A DNA stretch of 10,669 bases from an uncultured Collinsella sp. (GCA_900544755.1 UQWQ01000071.1:1-10669), one strand, 5' to 3'. Shown: positions 1 through 6,728, counted from the first letter of the stretch. Program-made: numbers and translations. The notes: a model not told the origin generated them from the sequence alone.

Positions 1-8
1 AAAGGGCG

Positions 9-30
9 GAGGCGGGGCATTCCCCGCCTC
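9..30. terminator. GC-rich hairpin, possible terminator
   Basis: A perfect 9-bp inverted repeat (GAGGCGGGG at 9-17, CCCCGCCTC at 22-30) has a 4-nt loop. On the plus strand it is followed only by TTAC, and on the minus strand by CCGCCCTTT, so neither side has a clear T-run. It could terminate a gene left of the window or be a folded repeat; the strand cannot be decided. Confidence 0.4.
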
Positions 31-55
31 TTACACCACATCTCTGCGCGCTACC

Positions 56-125
56 AATGAGCGTGGATAATCTCCCGTTTTTTGCCCCCGAACAGGCCCA
101 AAGTGGGAAATTTTCCACGCTCATT
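56..125. repeat. Palindromic dispersed repeat, copy 1 (AGCGTGGA family)
   Basis: Perfect 12-bp terminal inverted repeats (AATGAGCGTGGA at 56-67, TCCACGCTCATT at 114-125) enclose about 46 nt containing further partial pairing (CTCCC with GGGAA). TTTTT runs to 128 on the plus strand. A related element of nearly the same size lies at 4582-4648. It sits 26 nt past the stop of the minus-strand cyclo-ligase gene, so it may also serve as that gene's 3' structure. It has no coding capacity. A non-autonomous REP or MITE-like element is the best description. Confidence 0.65.
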
Positions 126-150
126 TTTGTGGGGTGCAGCGTGCCAGCCG

Positions 151-747
151 TTAGGCGCTGATGATGTGGGGTAGCGGCAGGTCGTGGGCATCGGTGGGGA
201 TGTGGTCGACGCGCTGTTCGTCAAAGGCGATGCCGATGATTTGACATACGGGCGAGAGCATGGGCAGGTAGCGGTCATAGCAGCCGCCGCCGTAGCCTAG
301 GCGCGTGCCGGTGCGGTCGAATGCTACGAGCGGCACGACGATCATGTCGAGAGCTTCGGCAGGCACGATAGGGAAGCGGCTGCTGTCGATGTCCGTGGCC
401 GCAAAGGCCCGCGTGGGGTGGGCGATAAACGGAGCCGCGTCCGCGTCGCCGGCAGCAACTGCCCGCATACACATGCGCTGGCCACAAGCTGCGGCGTCTG
501 TTGCCGAGAGCATGCACGGATAGGCCACGCGCCAGCCACGTTTGGCGGCAGCTGCGGCAAACGCGGCTGAGTCGACTTCGGAACCCATCGCGGCATAGAC
601 GGCAACGGTGTGCGGCGCCGCGGCATCCAAGCGGCCCAGCAGCTCAACCAGCCGCGCACAGATATCAGCAGACTTCGCCGCCCGCAAGTCCAAATCAAGA
701 GCATCACGCCGAGCAATCCCCGCCCGCCGCAACTCAGCCTTGTCCAT
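151..747 (-). CDS. 5-formyltetrahydrofolate cyclo-ligase
   Basis: This 198-residue cytosolic enzyme would convert 5-formyl-THF plus ATP to 5,10-methenyl-THF, returning a stored folate to one-carbon metabolism. The family signature is near the C-terminus: VPLVAFDRTG at 138-147 followed by the glycine-rich RLGYGGGCYDRYLP at 149-162, which holds the nucleotide and substrate site. The YAAMGSEVDS segment (51-60) matches the family's substrate-binding strand. The length is normal for the family (about 180-200). I chose ATG 747 because GAGAGG precedes it by about 8 nt. The frame extends to a TTG at 774, but that adds nine residues (including the SD-encoded Glu-Glu) and has no ribosome site. It is the last of three minus-strand genes and is separated from the HicB-like gene by 128 bp of hairpin-forming repeat, so it probably has its own expression. 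Identification is firm. Confidence 0.93.
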   Translation of the reverse strand: MDKAELRRAGIARRDALDLDLRAAKSADICARLVELLGRLDAAAPHTVAVYAAMGSEVDSAAFAAAAAKRGWRVAYPCMLSATDAAACGQRMCMRAVAAGDADAAPFIAHPTRAFAATDIDSSRFPIVPAEALDMIVVPLVAFDRTGTRLGYGGGCYDRYLPMLSPVCQIIGIAFDEQRVDHIPTDAHDLPLPHIISA

Positions 748-777
748 CCCGGCTTCCTCTCCCAAACCTACCAAAAA

Positions 778-858
778 GGGACAGGTTTATTTTGGCAGGT
801 TTTATCTGGGCAAATGTCGAAACCACCACAAAGGCGCCTGTCCCCTTTGTGGTGGTTT
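778..858. repeat. REP-like palindromic element with two overlapping stems
   Basis: A perfect 15-bp inverted repeat (AAACCACCACAAAGG at 820-834, CCTTTGTGGTGGTTT at 844-858) has a 9-nt loop. A second pairing is possible between GGGACAGG at 778-785 and CCTGTCCC at 837-844, which uses the loop and one base of the first stem, so the two folds compete. A degenerate copy of its left half recurs at 1314-1340. The AAAGGGGACAGG-type core resembles palindromes associated with REP-type (Y1 transposase-linked) repeats; that link is from memory. It fills the gap between the HicB-like and cyclo-ligase genes. Confidence 0.65.
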
Positions 859-875
859 GGGCCCATGCGTTAACG

Positions 876-1205
876 CTATAGCGCAGCAGCGATTGCTTCG
901 GTCACAAACTTATTGAGTGACATACCCTTCTTTGCCGCTGCCAGCGCTGCCTGCTTGTGGAGTTCGGAACCCGTTCTTACGTTGAACGAGCCTTTGAAAG
1001 CCCGTTCGGGCTCCTTGCCCTGCTCGCCGCATAACTCAAGGTAATCGTCGACGGCGTCGTGGAAGCATTGCTCAACTCCGTCAGCCGTGGAGCCCTCAAA
1101 TACGATTGCGTCCCTAATGCCGGCGACCATACCTGTTAGCACATGCTGTTCGGCATCGAACTCGACTGGGGCGAAATAACCCTTGTATGCCAAAACGTTA
1201 CTCAT
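876..1205 (-). CDS. HicB-like protein with C-terminal ribbon-helix-helix domain (orphan antitoxin-like)
   Basis: This 109-residue protein belongs to the HicB antitoxin family. Residues 7-60 (YKGYFAPVEFD...GSTADGVEQCFHDAVDDYLE) form the degenerate RNase-H-like HicB fold, with the usual 'attack on the C-terminal helix' spacing. Residues 76-109 (RTGSELHKQAALAAAKKG-MSLNKFVTEAI) are a ribbon-helix-helix DNA-binding domain. In classic systems HicB neutralises the small RNase HicA and represses its own promoter. No HicA-sized frame lies upstream or downstream; upstream there is only a 17-codon frame (ATG around 1256), and it does not look like HicA. I start at ATG 1205 because GGAGG lies 5 nt before it. 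An ATG 15 nt earlier (1220) overlaps that site and lacks its own. An operator-like palindrome lies 59 bp upstream. It could be an antitoxin remnant or a stand-alone regulator. Confidence 0.85.
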   Translation of the reverse strand: MSNVLAYKGYFAPVEFDAEQHVLTGMVAGIRDAIVFEGSTADGVEQCFHDAVDDYLELCGEQGKEPERAFKGSFNVRTGSELHKQAALAAAKKGMSLNKFVTEAIAAAL

Positions 1206-1263
1206 GACTACCTCCGACATCTTGCAGAAATCGAACGATGTTCCAAGGCGTTCCGCTTCATAG

Positions 1264-1286
1264 TTGCAACTATATTACAGTTGCAA
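1264..1286 (-). promoter_or_regulatory. Probable autoregulatory operator and promoter of the HicB-like gene
   Basis: A perfect 8-bp inverted repeat (TTGCAACT at 1264-1271, AGTTGCAA at 1279-1286) has a 7-nt AT-rich centre. On the minus strand a TATAAT hexamer immediately precedes it (complement of 1287-1292), with a weak CGAACA at the -35 position 17 bp further upstream. The palindrome would therefore cover the transcription start. It lies 59 bp before the start codon. A ribbon-helix-helix dimer binding its own promoter is the usual HicB arrangement, so autoregulation is a reasonable inference. Confidence 0.55.
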
Positions 1287-1313
1287 ATTATATCTGATGC
1301 AGACACCCATGTT

Positions 1314-1340
1314 CGAACCACCGCAAAGGCGCCTGCCCCC
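1314..1340. repeat. Partial copy of the 820-858 REP-like element
   Basis: This stretch matches 818-845 in the same orientation with about 24 of 28 positions identical, including the shared core CAAAGGCGCCTG. The right arm of the palindrome has decayed (CCCTGTGCGCC instead of CCTTTGTGGTGG), so it no longer folds well. Together the two copies bracket the HicB-like gene and its promoter as direct repeats. Confidence 0.55.
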
Positions 1341-1356
1341 CCTGTGCGCCAAAGAA

Positions 1357-1395
1357 AAAGGTAGATTTTCGGGCATGTCCCAAAAATCTACCTTT
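1357..1395 (-). terminator. Rho-independent terminator of the M16C peptidase gene
   Basis: 13-bp arms AAAGGTAGATTTT (1357-1369) and AAAATCTACCTTT (1383-1395) are extended by GGG/CCC pairing around a CATGT loop. Read on the minus strand, the stem ends in CCTTTTTCTTT, a usable T-rich tail, and begins 8 nt past the peptidase stop codon. Because of its A/T symmetry it might also work weakly on the plus strand. Confidence 0.75.
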
Positions 1396-1403
1396 GCTGT
1401 GCG

Positions 1404-4400
1404 TTAGCCCAGCAGGTCGATGACGTTAAAGCCGGCGTTGCTCTTGGCGATGACGTCTCGGCCGCCAAAGACACAGGTTGGCGACTCGGCCGCAATGCGC
1501 GTCACGTCGGCGCCGAGCGAGCGAAGCTCACCGGGCGTGGCGGCGAGCATCTGGGCGCGGCGCTCCTCGCGTGCGTGCGGATCGAGCCCGGCCAGGTAGG
1601 TCGTGTTGCGGCGCTTGGTGAGCGCATAGGGCTTCACCGGTGCATCCATGCCGCTCACGCAGCTCACGATAAAGCCCTCAAAGGCGGCCTCGTCAGGTTC
1701 AAAGCTGCCGAGCCATTCGCCTGCGCGCGCCACGCGCTCAATCGAGGGGTCGATTGCTGGGTCGCGGTAGGTGTAGAACGCCGCCTGACGCTCGCCGGCA
1801 GCGCGGAATCCGCAGCCGTACGCACCGCCCTTCACGCGGATCTCGTTCCACAGGTAGTCGTAGGAGAGCGCGTTGGCGGCAACCGCCCAGGCGCCCGTCA
1901 CGTCGATGTCCAGGCGACGCGGATCGTACGCGCTTGCCGCAAAGCAGATGTCACTGGGGATAACAAAAGCCTCGTGGCGGTCGCACGGCGTCGGCACTAC
2001 GAGCGCATCGCGGCCGGCATCGGCGCCGTCGCCCGCGCCAAGCCCCAGGTCGCCCGCGGCATCCCAGTACGCGTCAAAGTCCTCATCGCTGCCGGTAAAG
2101 CTCGACATGCAGCCGTCGGCCACAAAGATGCGGCCCGCCAGCTCGGCAAGCTTGGCGCGCAGGTCGTCCAGTCGCTCGTCAAAGTGCTCGAGCAAATCGC
2201 GCAGGAACAGGTAGAAGTCCACGCCCGAAAGCTGCTCGCGCACCACGGCCGAAGGCGAACTGTAGCTCATCGCGCGACCGAGCGCCGCCGAGTGGCCGTT
2301 GTTGATAAAGCCCTGCTCAAGCCCAATGCGAATCTGCGTAAGCACGTCGCGCACGCGGTCGGCGTCGGCCTCGAGCAATAGGCTCTGCGACCACACCTCG
2401 CGCGGCAGACTCGCCAGCGCGTCGATCTTTTCTGACAGGGCGCCGGCGCTCACCAGCAGGTAGGGGCGCACGCCGTCCACGTCGGGCTGCGTCATGACCT
2501 CGGTCGTAAAGCTCAAAAAGCCCAGCTTGCCGGCGAGCAGGTTGTCGAGTTCCTCGGCCGAGTGCTCGCGCGTGGGCAGCTGCTTGAGCAGGCGGCAGAG
2601 CAGCGTCACATAGGGCAGGTCCTCAAACGCGACGCAGCTCAGGTCGAAATACTGCATGGCGTAGGTCAGACGGTTGGTGGGGATGCCGTGGCGCAGACAG
2701 GGGATGGGCGCGGTCGTGTCCACGACCAGCGGCGGCTCGGGGCGCGCCTCGCCAATGTCGGACACGCGTAGGCGCGGCAGCGTGGCCTTGTCCTCGGGCG
2801 TGTCCTCGGCCTCCTGTGCGGCACGCAGTACGGCCGTGCGCTCGACCACGTCCGCCAGCTCGGCATCGGTCATGGCGTCCCGCTTGGCAGTCAGCTCGGC
2901 GGCCTCGGCACCCTCTGCGCCCTCGGCGGCGTCCACCGGCACCAGCTCGACCAGCGCCATGTGGTCGTTCTGCAGCACCAGCTCGCGCAGCAGGTCCTCA
3001 AAATAGCTGCCGTCCAGCTCGCCGCGCAGCTCCTCGTACACCGGGCCGTACTTGAGCGCCAGCGTCGCGGCGTCGTCATCGTAGAGCCAGGTGCTCAGCG
3101 CGTCGCACGCAATGGCTACGCCGTCGGCGATGCCGTAGTCGCGCTGGCGCAGGTCGTACTCGTTGCTGCTGATGATGGCCTCCAGGCGCTCGCGCGGAAC
3201 GCCGTGCTCACACAGGTCGCGGCAGGCGTCTTGGAACACGCGGCGCAGCTCGCGCGCTACGCCGGGCTGCGCGTTCTGCAACATGATGAGCTCGTAGGGC
3301 TGCAGGCACTCGGCCGCGGTGTAGCTCACCACGTTGCCGCCCAGGCCTGCCGCCAGAATGGCCTTCTTAACCGGCGCCTCGTTGGAGCCCAGCAGTGCCT
3401 CGAACAGGATATCCGCCGCGATCGTGCGCTTGCGGTCGAGTGCGCTGCCCAGCACAAGGCCCAGGCCCACCAGGGCGTTCTCGGGCGTGGTGGCCATCTC
3501 GACGCGCTTGTACTCGCAGGTCACGGGCGTCTGCACGCCCAGCGGATTGGGTGCCAGCGCGGACGGGTCCTCGCCGGCGGCAACGGCAGCGTCCATGCGG
3601 CGGCTCGCAGCGCTCGGCTGCGACAGATAACGCTCGTCCAAAAACGCCAGCGCGCGGTCCACATCTAGGTCGCCGTAGAGCGTTATATAAGAGTTGGAAG
3701 GATTGTAGTGGCGCGCGTGCGTATCCAGGAACTGCTCGTAGGTGAGCGCGGGAATCGCGCGCGGATCGCCGCCGCTCTCGTGCGCATAGGCGGTGTCGGG
3801 GTAGAGCGCGGCGTTGACGGCGTCGTCCAGCACGCTCATGGGGTCGGACAGCGCGCCCTTCATCTCGTTGAACACTACACCGTTATAGCGCAGCGTGCCC
3901 TCGCGCAGGCTGGCGGCGCTGCCGTCGCCGCCAGCGCCCTCCGGCAGGTCCAGCTCGTAGTGCCAGCCCTCCTGCTCAAAAATGGTGGGCTTGGTATAGA
4001 TGGCCGGGTTGAACACCGCGTCCAGGTACACGTCCATCAGGTTGTACAGGTCCTGTTCATTGGTAGTGGCAACGGGGTAGATGGTCTTGTCGGGGTAGGT
4101 CATAGCATTGAGGAACGTCTGCATGGAGCTCTTGATCAGGTCCACGAACGGCTCCTTGACGGGGAACTTGGCCGATCCGCACAGCACCGAGTGCTCAAGA
4201 ATATGGAACACGCCGGTGGAATCGGCCGGCGGCGTCTTAAAGCCAATGGCAAAGGCCTTGTTTTCGTCGTTGCACGCCAGGTGCAGCAGGCGAGCGCCCG
4301 AGGTGGTATGGCGCAGCACGTAAGCGTCCGAGTCGAGCTCGGGCACGGTCTCGCAGCGCTCGACGGCAAAACCATGGCAGGTGGTACCGGGCACCAGCAG

Positions 4401-4442
4401 CGCGGCGGCAGCGGCGCGCGGGTCGGTTGAGGTAGTGGGCAT
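1404..4442 (-). CDS. M16C family zinc metallopeptidase (PreP/insulinase type)
   Basis: This 1012-residue protein has no signal peptide or membrane segment, so it is probably cytosolic. It should degrade peptides inside a closed two-half chamber. The inverted zinc motif HxxEH is at 80-84 (HILEH, in FHILEHSVLCGS). The third metal ligand is probably the Glu of QEGW at 157-160, about 74 residues later. The order is N-terminal M16 domain, a second M16 fold, the M16C-associated region (roughly 480-750) and a C-terminal half. The C-terminal half carries the conserved Arg869 and Tyr875 (IRVKGGAYG), which bind substrate across the chamber. Length is normal for M16C. Start ATG 4442 has GGAG 7 nt upstream. 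The frame stays open to 4643, but that extension is translated repeat DNA (RKSTLMRQ and RKSTLIRQ) and is rejected. It is monocistronic, with its own promoter and terminator. Its physiological substrate is unknown. Confidence 0.93.
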   Translation of the reverse strand: MPTTSTDPRAAAAALLVPGTTCHGFAVERCETVPELDSDAYVLRHTTSGARLLHLACNDENKAFAIGFKTPPADSTGVFHILEHSVLCGSAKFPVKEPFVDLIKSSMQTFLNAMTYPDKTIYPVATTNEQDLYNLMDVYLDAVFNPAIYTKPTIFEQEGWHYELDLPEGAGGDGSAASLREGTLRYNGVVFNEMKGALSDPMSVLDDAVNAALYPDTAYAHESGGDPRAIPALTYEQFLDTHARHYNPSNSYITLYGDLDVDRALAFLDERYLSQPSAASRRMDAAVAAGEDPSALAPNPLGVQTPVTCEYKRVEMATTPENALVGLGLVLGSALDRKRTIAADILFEALLGSNEAPVKKAILAAGLGGNVVSYTAAECLQPYELIMLQNAQPGVARELRRVFQDACRDLCEHGVPRERLEAIISSNEYDLRQRDYGIADGVAIACDALSTWLYDDDAATLALKYGPVYEELRGELDGSYFEDLLRELVLQNDHMALVELVPVDAAEGAEGAEAAELTAKRDAMTDAELADVVERTAVLRAAQEAEDTPEDKATLPRLRVSDIGEARPEPPLVVDTTAPIPCLRHGIPTNRLTYAMQYFDLSCVAFEDLPYVTLLCRLLKQLPTREHSAEELDNLLAGKLGFLSFTTEVMTQPDVDGVRPYLLVSAGALSEKIDALASLPREVWSQSLLLEADADRVRDVLTQIRIGLEQGFINNGHSAALGRAMSYSSPSAVVREQLSGVDFYLFLRDLLEHFDERLDDLRAKLAELAGRIFVADGCMSSFTGSDEDFDAYWDAAGDLGLGAGDGADAGRDALVVPTPCDRHEAFVIPSDICFAASAYDPRRLDIDVTGAWAVAANALSYDYLWNEIRVKGGAYGCGFRAAGERQAAFYTYRDPAIDPSIERVARAGEWLGSFEPDEAAFEGFIVSCVSGMDAPVKPYALTKRRNTTYLAGLDPHAREERRAQMLAATPGELRSLGADVTRIAAESPTCVFGGRDVIAKSNAGFNVIDLLG

Positions 4443-4494
4443 ATGCAGTCTCCTTTGGCGCCCCAACGGGGGCGAATCGAGTCGAATCCCCGAG

Positions 4495-4522
4495 AGTATA
4501 CCCATATGGGGCCTTCGACCAA
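4495..4522 (-). promoter_or_regulatory. Candidate promoter of the M16C peptidase gene with palindromic spacer
   Basis: On the minus strand TTGGTC (complement of 4517-4522) and TATACT (complement of 4495-4500) are 16 bp apart, about 50 nt before the start codon. The perfect palindrome CCCATATGGG (4501-4510) fills the -10 side of the spacer, where a bound repressor would block RNA polymerase. The promoter is only moderately consensus-like and no regulator is known. Confidence 0.4.
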
Positions 4523-4530
4523 TCTGCCGG

Positions 4531-4648
4531 ATGAGCGTGGATTTTCTGGCACACGAGCGTGGAAATTCGGACGTCTGCCGCATGAGCGTGGATTTTCGGA
4601 CGAAATCGGCCGCCAAAAGCCCAAAAACCGTCCAAATATCCACGCTCG
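4531..4648. repeat. Palindromic dispersed repeat, copy 2, with extra left arms
   Basis: Three direct copies of the left arm occur: ATGAGCGTGGATTTTC at 4531, a divergent ACGAGCGTGGAAATTC at 4553, and ATGAGCGTGGATTTTCGGAC from 4582. The inverted right arm CCGTCCAAATATCCACGCTC is at 4628-4647. The last left arm pairs with it to form a 67-nt element like that at 56-125. The CAAAAAC before the right arm is also shared with the minus-strand reading of copy 1. It looks like nested or repeated insertion of a short palindromic element between divergent genes. It accounts for the false N-terminal extension of the peptidase frame. Confidence 0.7.
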
Positions 4649-4671
4649 CGCGTCAAGTACGTATCTCTCAC

Positions 4672-4707
4672 CTCACATTCATCTCTACGACGAGGGATGA
4701 ATGTGAG
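4672..4707. repeat. Perfect 12-bp inverted repeat in the divergent intergenic region
   Basis: CTCACATTCATC (4672-4683) and GATGAATGTGAG (4696-4707) are separated by 12 nt with no T-run after them, so this is more likely a protein-binding site or repeat part than a terminator. The preceding ATCTCTC and the arm itself align with 9794-9817, next to the ATGAGAGATAA clusters. The remaining stretch to the regulator gene (4708-4914) is AT-rich and shows no gene. Confidence 0.5.
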
Positions 4708-4850
4708 ACAGGTAGAAGATAAAAATCAATCGGCTTATCGGATGCATATACCGCCATCAGATTGAAGCTGTATGTGGAAATGGATGGACTCTACACCGCT
4801 TACGCAAAATAACCCCTCGTTTGCTAAAACATTATAGGAAATGGCGTGGA

Positions 4851-4878
4851 GTGCTAAAAAGTTCTAATACAATATAAG
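4851..4878 (+). promoter_or_regulatory. Candidate gntR promoter
   Basis: GTGCTA (4851-4856) and TATAAG (4873-4878) are 16 bp apart in an AT-rich stretch. An earlier TGCTAAAAC at 4822 repeats 30 bp upstream of TGCTAAAAA at 4852. The ACAATATA (4869-4876) over the -10 recurs before the EIIA gene at 5730-5737. The match to consensus is weak; position and composition are the main support. Confidence 0.3.
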
Positions 4879-4914
4879 TCATTTATCTATAGGCTGCTGA
4901 TTCCTTGTAAAGGT

Positions 4915-5628
4915 ATGGTTGATATGGTTGAGGCAAATAGCGTTATCCCCCTGTACAAACAGATTGTTCGTGCGCTTTCTGATTCAATCGCCAACGGCAC
5001 GTACCGCCCGGGAGATAAGCTTCCGACCGAGGCGGAGCTTATCGAGCAATTTGGCGTGAGCCGAATAACGGTTCGCTCCGCAATTAAAGAAATGGAAGAT
5101 GCTGGGCTTGTTGAGAGGGCCCGCGGCAAGGGCACGTTCGTTTCGTCGGACACGCAGATGTATGCCGCGGACGACCGTGAGAGCTTTACCCATTCGTGCC
5201 AGCTTGCGGGCAAACAGGCGTCTACCAGGGTTCTCGAAATGGGCTGGGACTTCCCAAGTCTGCGAGACGCGAAGTTCCTGGGCGTAGACGATACCCAAAA
5301 GGTATTGCGTAGCCGTCGTCTGCGCCTTGTGGATGGCAAGCCCACGATGCTGGAAACCAATAGCTATTCCGCTGCGCTTTCTTTTTTGGAGCATGAGTCC
5401 CTCGATGATTCGCTGATGGCGGTACTCGATCGCCAGGGGATCAAGATGGGTCCCAACACGCGTACGCTCGAGGTCTGCTATGCGAGCGAGCTCGAGGCGG
5501 CATACCTTAACGTGGAGCTGGACTCTTCGCTGCTTCTGTTTGTCGATAGACGTTATGCCCCAAGTGGCGAGCCGCTTTTCATCTCCCGTCAGGTGTACTG
5601 CACCGAGCGACTGAAGTTCTATTTGTAA
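4915..5628 (+). CDS. GntR family transcriptional regulator, HutC/UTRA subfamily
   Basis: This 237-residue regulator has an N-terminal winged helix (about 13-76): LYKQIVRALSDSI, then PGDKLPTEAELIEQFGVSRITVRSAIKEM with the recognition helix, and the wing GLVERARGKGTFV. Residues from about 95 to the end form the UTRA ligand domain, ending in the typical SRQVYCTERLKFYL. UTRA domains usually sense a phosphorylated sugar or similar effector. It precedes the PTS genes on the same strand by 135 bp and is the obvious candidate to control them and perhaps itself. The start is uncertain. ATG 4915 is only 1 nt after AAAGG, whereas ATG 4924 (three codons later) has it 10 nt upstream; the shorter 234-residue form is quite possible. 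Codon use is more mixed than in the downstream SIS gene, as expected for a low-level regulator. Confidence 0.9.
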   Translation: MVDMVEANSVIPLYKQIVRALSDSIANGTYRPGDKLPTEAELIEQFGVSRITVRSAIKEMEDAGLVERARGKGTFVSSDTQMYAADDRESFTHSCQLAGKQASTRVLEMGWDFPSLRDAKFLGVDDTQKVLRSRRLRLVDGKPTMLETNSYSAALSFLEHESLDDSLMAVLDRQGIKMGPNTRTLEVCYASELEAAYLNVELDSSLLLFVDRRYAPSGEPLFISRQVYCTERLKFYL

Positions 5629-5639
5629 ATTAGCGATAG

Positions 5640-5661
5640 ATTGGTCGATTTACCGACCAAT
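5640..5661. terminator. Hairpin after gntR (weak terminator or operator)
   Basis: A perfect 8-bp inverted repeat (ATTGGTCG at 5640-5647, CGACCAAT at 5654-5661) with a 6-nt AT loop lies 11 nt past the regulator stop. It is followed by TGTTACC, not a T-run, so termination would be poor. A binding site in the 135-bp regulator-EIIA gap is an alternative. Confidence 0.4.
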
Positions 5662-5708
5662 TGTTACCGTTCGCGGATTTGGAAAATAGACACACCACGT
5701 AGGGTAGA

Positions 5709-5739
5709 TTGCTAATATACTTTGTTATGACAATATAGT
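5709..5739 (+). promoter_or_regulatory. Candidate promoter/operator region of the EIIA-EIIB genes
   Basis: TTGCTA (5709-5714) and TATAGT (5734-5739) lie 19 bp apart, a loose promoter. Between them sits the palindromic TTGT-TATG-ACAA (5722-5733), overlapping the -10 side, where a GntR-type repressor could bind. The ATACTTT at 5717-5723 recurs on the opposite strand before the SIS gene. The leader to EIIA would be about 20 nt. Confidence 0.35.
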
Positions 5740-5763
5740 ACGTCCTATTGGTATTGGAGAACT

Positions 5764-6183
5764 ATGAATAAGATATTGCTAGCGAGTCATGGTTATCTCG
5801 CCCAAGGCATGAAAAGCTCTCTGGAGATTCTGATGGGCACCAACGACCGAATCGAGTGCCTGTGCGCCTATGTCGATGACGATTCAAGGGACGTCGCGGC
5901 GTTGATTGATGCATGGATGGAGACGAGGGACCCTGCCGACTCTTGGTTTGTCGTGACTGACATCTTTGGCGGCTCTGTAAACAACGAATTCATTCAGAGG
6001 CAGACCGACGGATCGTTTACGTTAATCGCTGGAATGAACTTGCCGCTGCTGGTGGAAATGGTTACACAGCTGGACTCCCTGGATGCGGACAAGGCCAAAA
6101 CCGCGGTCGAGGGATCGCGTTCGTTTATTCAGCTTTGCGAGGCGGCGGACATGCTTGCCGGCGCCGAGGAAGAAGAGTTCTAG
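5764..6183 (+). CDS. PTS mannose/fructose/sorbose family EIIA component
   Basis: This 139-residue soluble phosphocarrier accepts phosphate from HPr and passes it to EIIB. The phosphorylated residue is His9 in ILLASHGYLA, followed at 64-75 by the fold-defining TDIFGGSVNNEF (usual form TDLFGGSP). It stands alone rather than fused to EIIB as in E. coli ManX. Length is normal for a single-domain EIIA. ATG 5764 has GGAG 5 nt upstream. The C-terminus is acidic (AGAEEEEF). It is the first gene after the regulator; EIIB follows after 71 nt. That gap holds the 12-bp palindrome CCCTAGCTAGGG. General EI and HPr are not in the window and are presumably encoded elsewhere. Sugar specificity cannot be read from this subunit. 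Confidence 0.92.
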   Translation: MNKILLASHGYLAQGMKSSLEILMGTNDRIECLCAYVDDDSRDVAALIDAWMETRDPADSWFVVTDIFGGSVNNEFIQRQTDGSFTLIAGMNLPLLVEMVTQLDSLDADKAKTAVEGSRSFIQLCEAADMLAGAEEEEF

Positions 6184-6199
6184 TTAGTTCTGGTTCGAG

Positions 6200-6211
6200 C
6201 CCTAGCTAGGG
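6200..6211. promoter_or_regulatory. Perfect 12-bp palindrome between EIIA and EIIB
   Basis: CCCTAGCTAGGG contains two CTAG tetramers, which are rare in most bacterial DNA. It lies 17 nt after the EIIA stop. As RNA it has no loop, so a DNA-binding site is more likely than a hairpin. Function unknown. Confidence 0.3.
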
Positions 6212-6254
6212 GCCACACCTGTCATTCCCTTTATCACGTGCGGAGATGATAACG

Positions 6255-6728
6255 ATGATTAAGCTTACGAGAGTTGATTACCGACTGATTCACGGCCAAG
6301 TTGCCATGTCCTGGACTCACGCTTTGGATGTAGATTGCATCTTGCTTGCCAGCGATGCTGTGGCAAAAGACGACATGAGGAAGGCGGCCTTGAGGCTCGC
6401 CCGCCCCAACGGCGTTAAACTCGTCATCAAGGATGTTGACGCTGCTATCGAGGCGCTCAACAGCGGCGTTACCGACAAGTATTCGCTGCTTATCATCACT
6501 GAGACGATTGAAGATGTCTATCGTCTCGCTAAGGGTTGCAAAGACATCAAAGAGATCAATCTGGGCGGAACCCGAAAGACCCCTGAGACCACGCTTCATC
6601 CGACCCCTGCGATCTTTGCGACCGAGAAAGATGCCGAGCATATCCAAGAGCTCCTGGGCGATGGCGTGGCCATCGAAATCCGTCAGGTTCCCAATGACGC
6701 TAAGGTGTTTGCCAAGGACGTTTTCTAG
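6255..6728 (+). CDS. PTS mannose/fructose/sorbose family EIIB component
   Basis: This 157-residue cytosolic EIIB transfers phosphate from EIIA to the sugar during transport through EIIC/EIID. The N-terminal family signature IKLTRVDYRLIHGQVAMSW (2-20) holds the phosphorylated His13. The usual second Asp of VDDRLIHGQV is Tyr9 here. A central LGGTRKTPETT loop is also typical. I start at ATG 6255, because GGAG at 6242-6245 is 9 nt upstream, ideal for it, but directly abuts the alternative ATG 6246, which would add MIT. Length matches the family. A strong terminator follows 51 nt after the stop, so EIIA-EIIB can be made as a unit separate from the enzyme and membrane genes. Confidence 0.93.
   Translation: MIKLTRVDYRLIHGQVAMSWTHALDVDCILLASDAVAKDDMRKAALRLARPNGVKLVIKDVDAAIEALNSGVTDKYSLLIITETIEDVYRLAKGCKDIKEINLGGTRKTPETTLHPTPAIFATEKDAEHIQELLGDGVAIEIRQVPNDAKVFAKDVF

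Noticed and set aside
748..774. TTG start for the cyclo-ligase at 774
   Set aside because: No ribosome site precedes it. The GAGAGG needed for ATG 747 lies inside this extension.
1206..1259. Possible hicA toxin gene upstream of the HicB-like gene
   Set aside because: The only frame there is 17 codons and lacks HicA features; no HicA-sized frame exists on either side.
1143..1364. Plus-strand 73-codon frame overlapping the HicB promoter
   Set aside because: It runs across the HicB 5' end, its operator and a repeat copy, has no ribosome site and no recognisable protein features.
2961..4430. Plus-strand frames of 235 and 240 codons opposite the M16C gene
   Set aside because: They are rich in Ala, Arg, Val, Gln and His with no family features, and are shadows of the high-GC peptidase gene.
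4443..4643. N-terminal extension of the M16C peptidase frame up to 4643
   Set aside because: The added residues are translated palindromic repeat (RKSTLMRQ/RKSTLIRQ), while ATG 4442 has a good ribosome site and family-like N-terminus.
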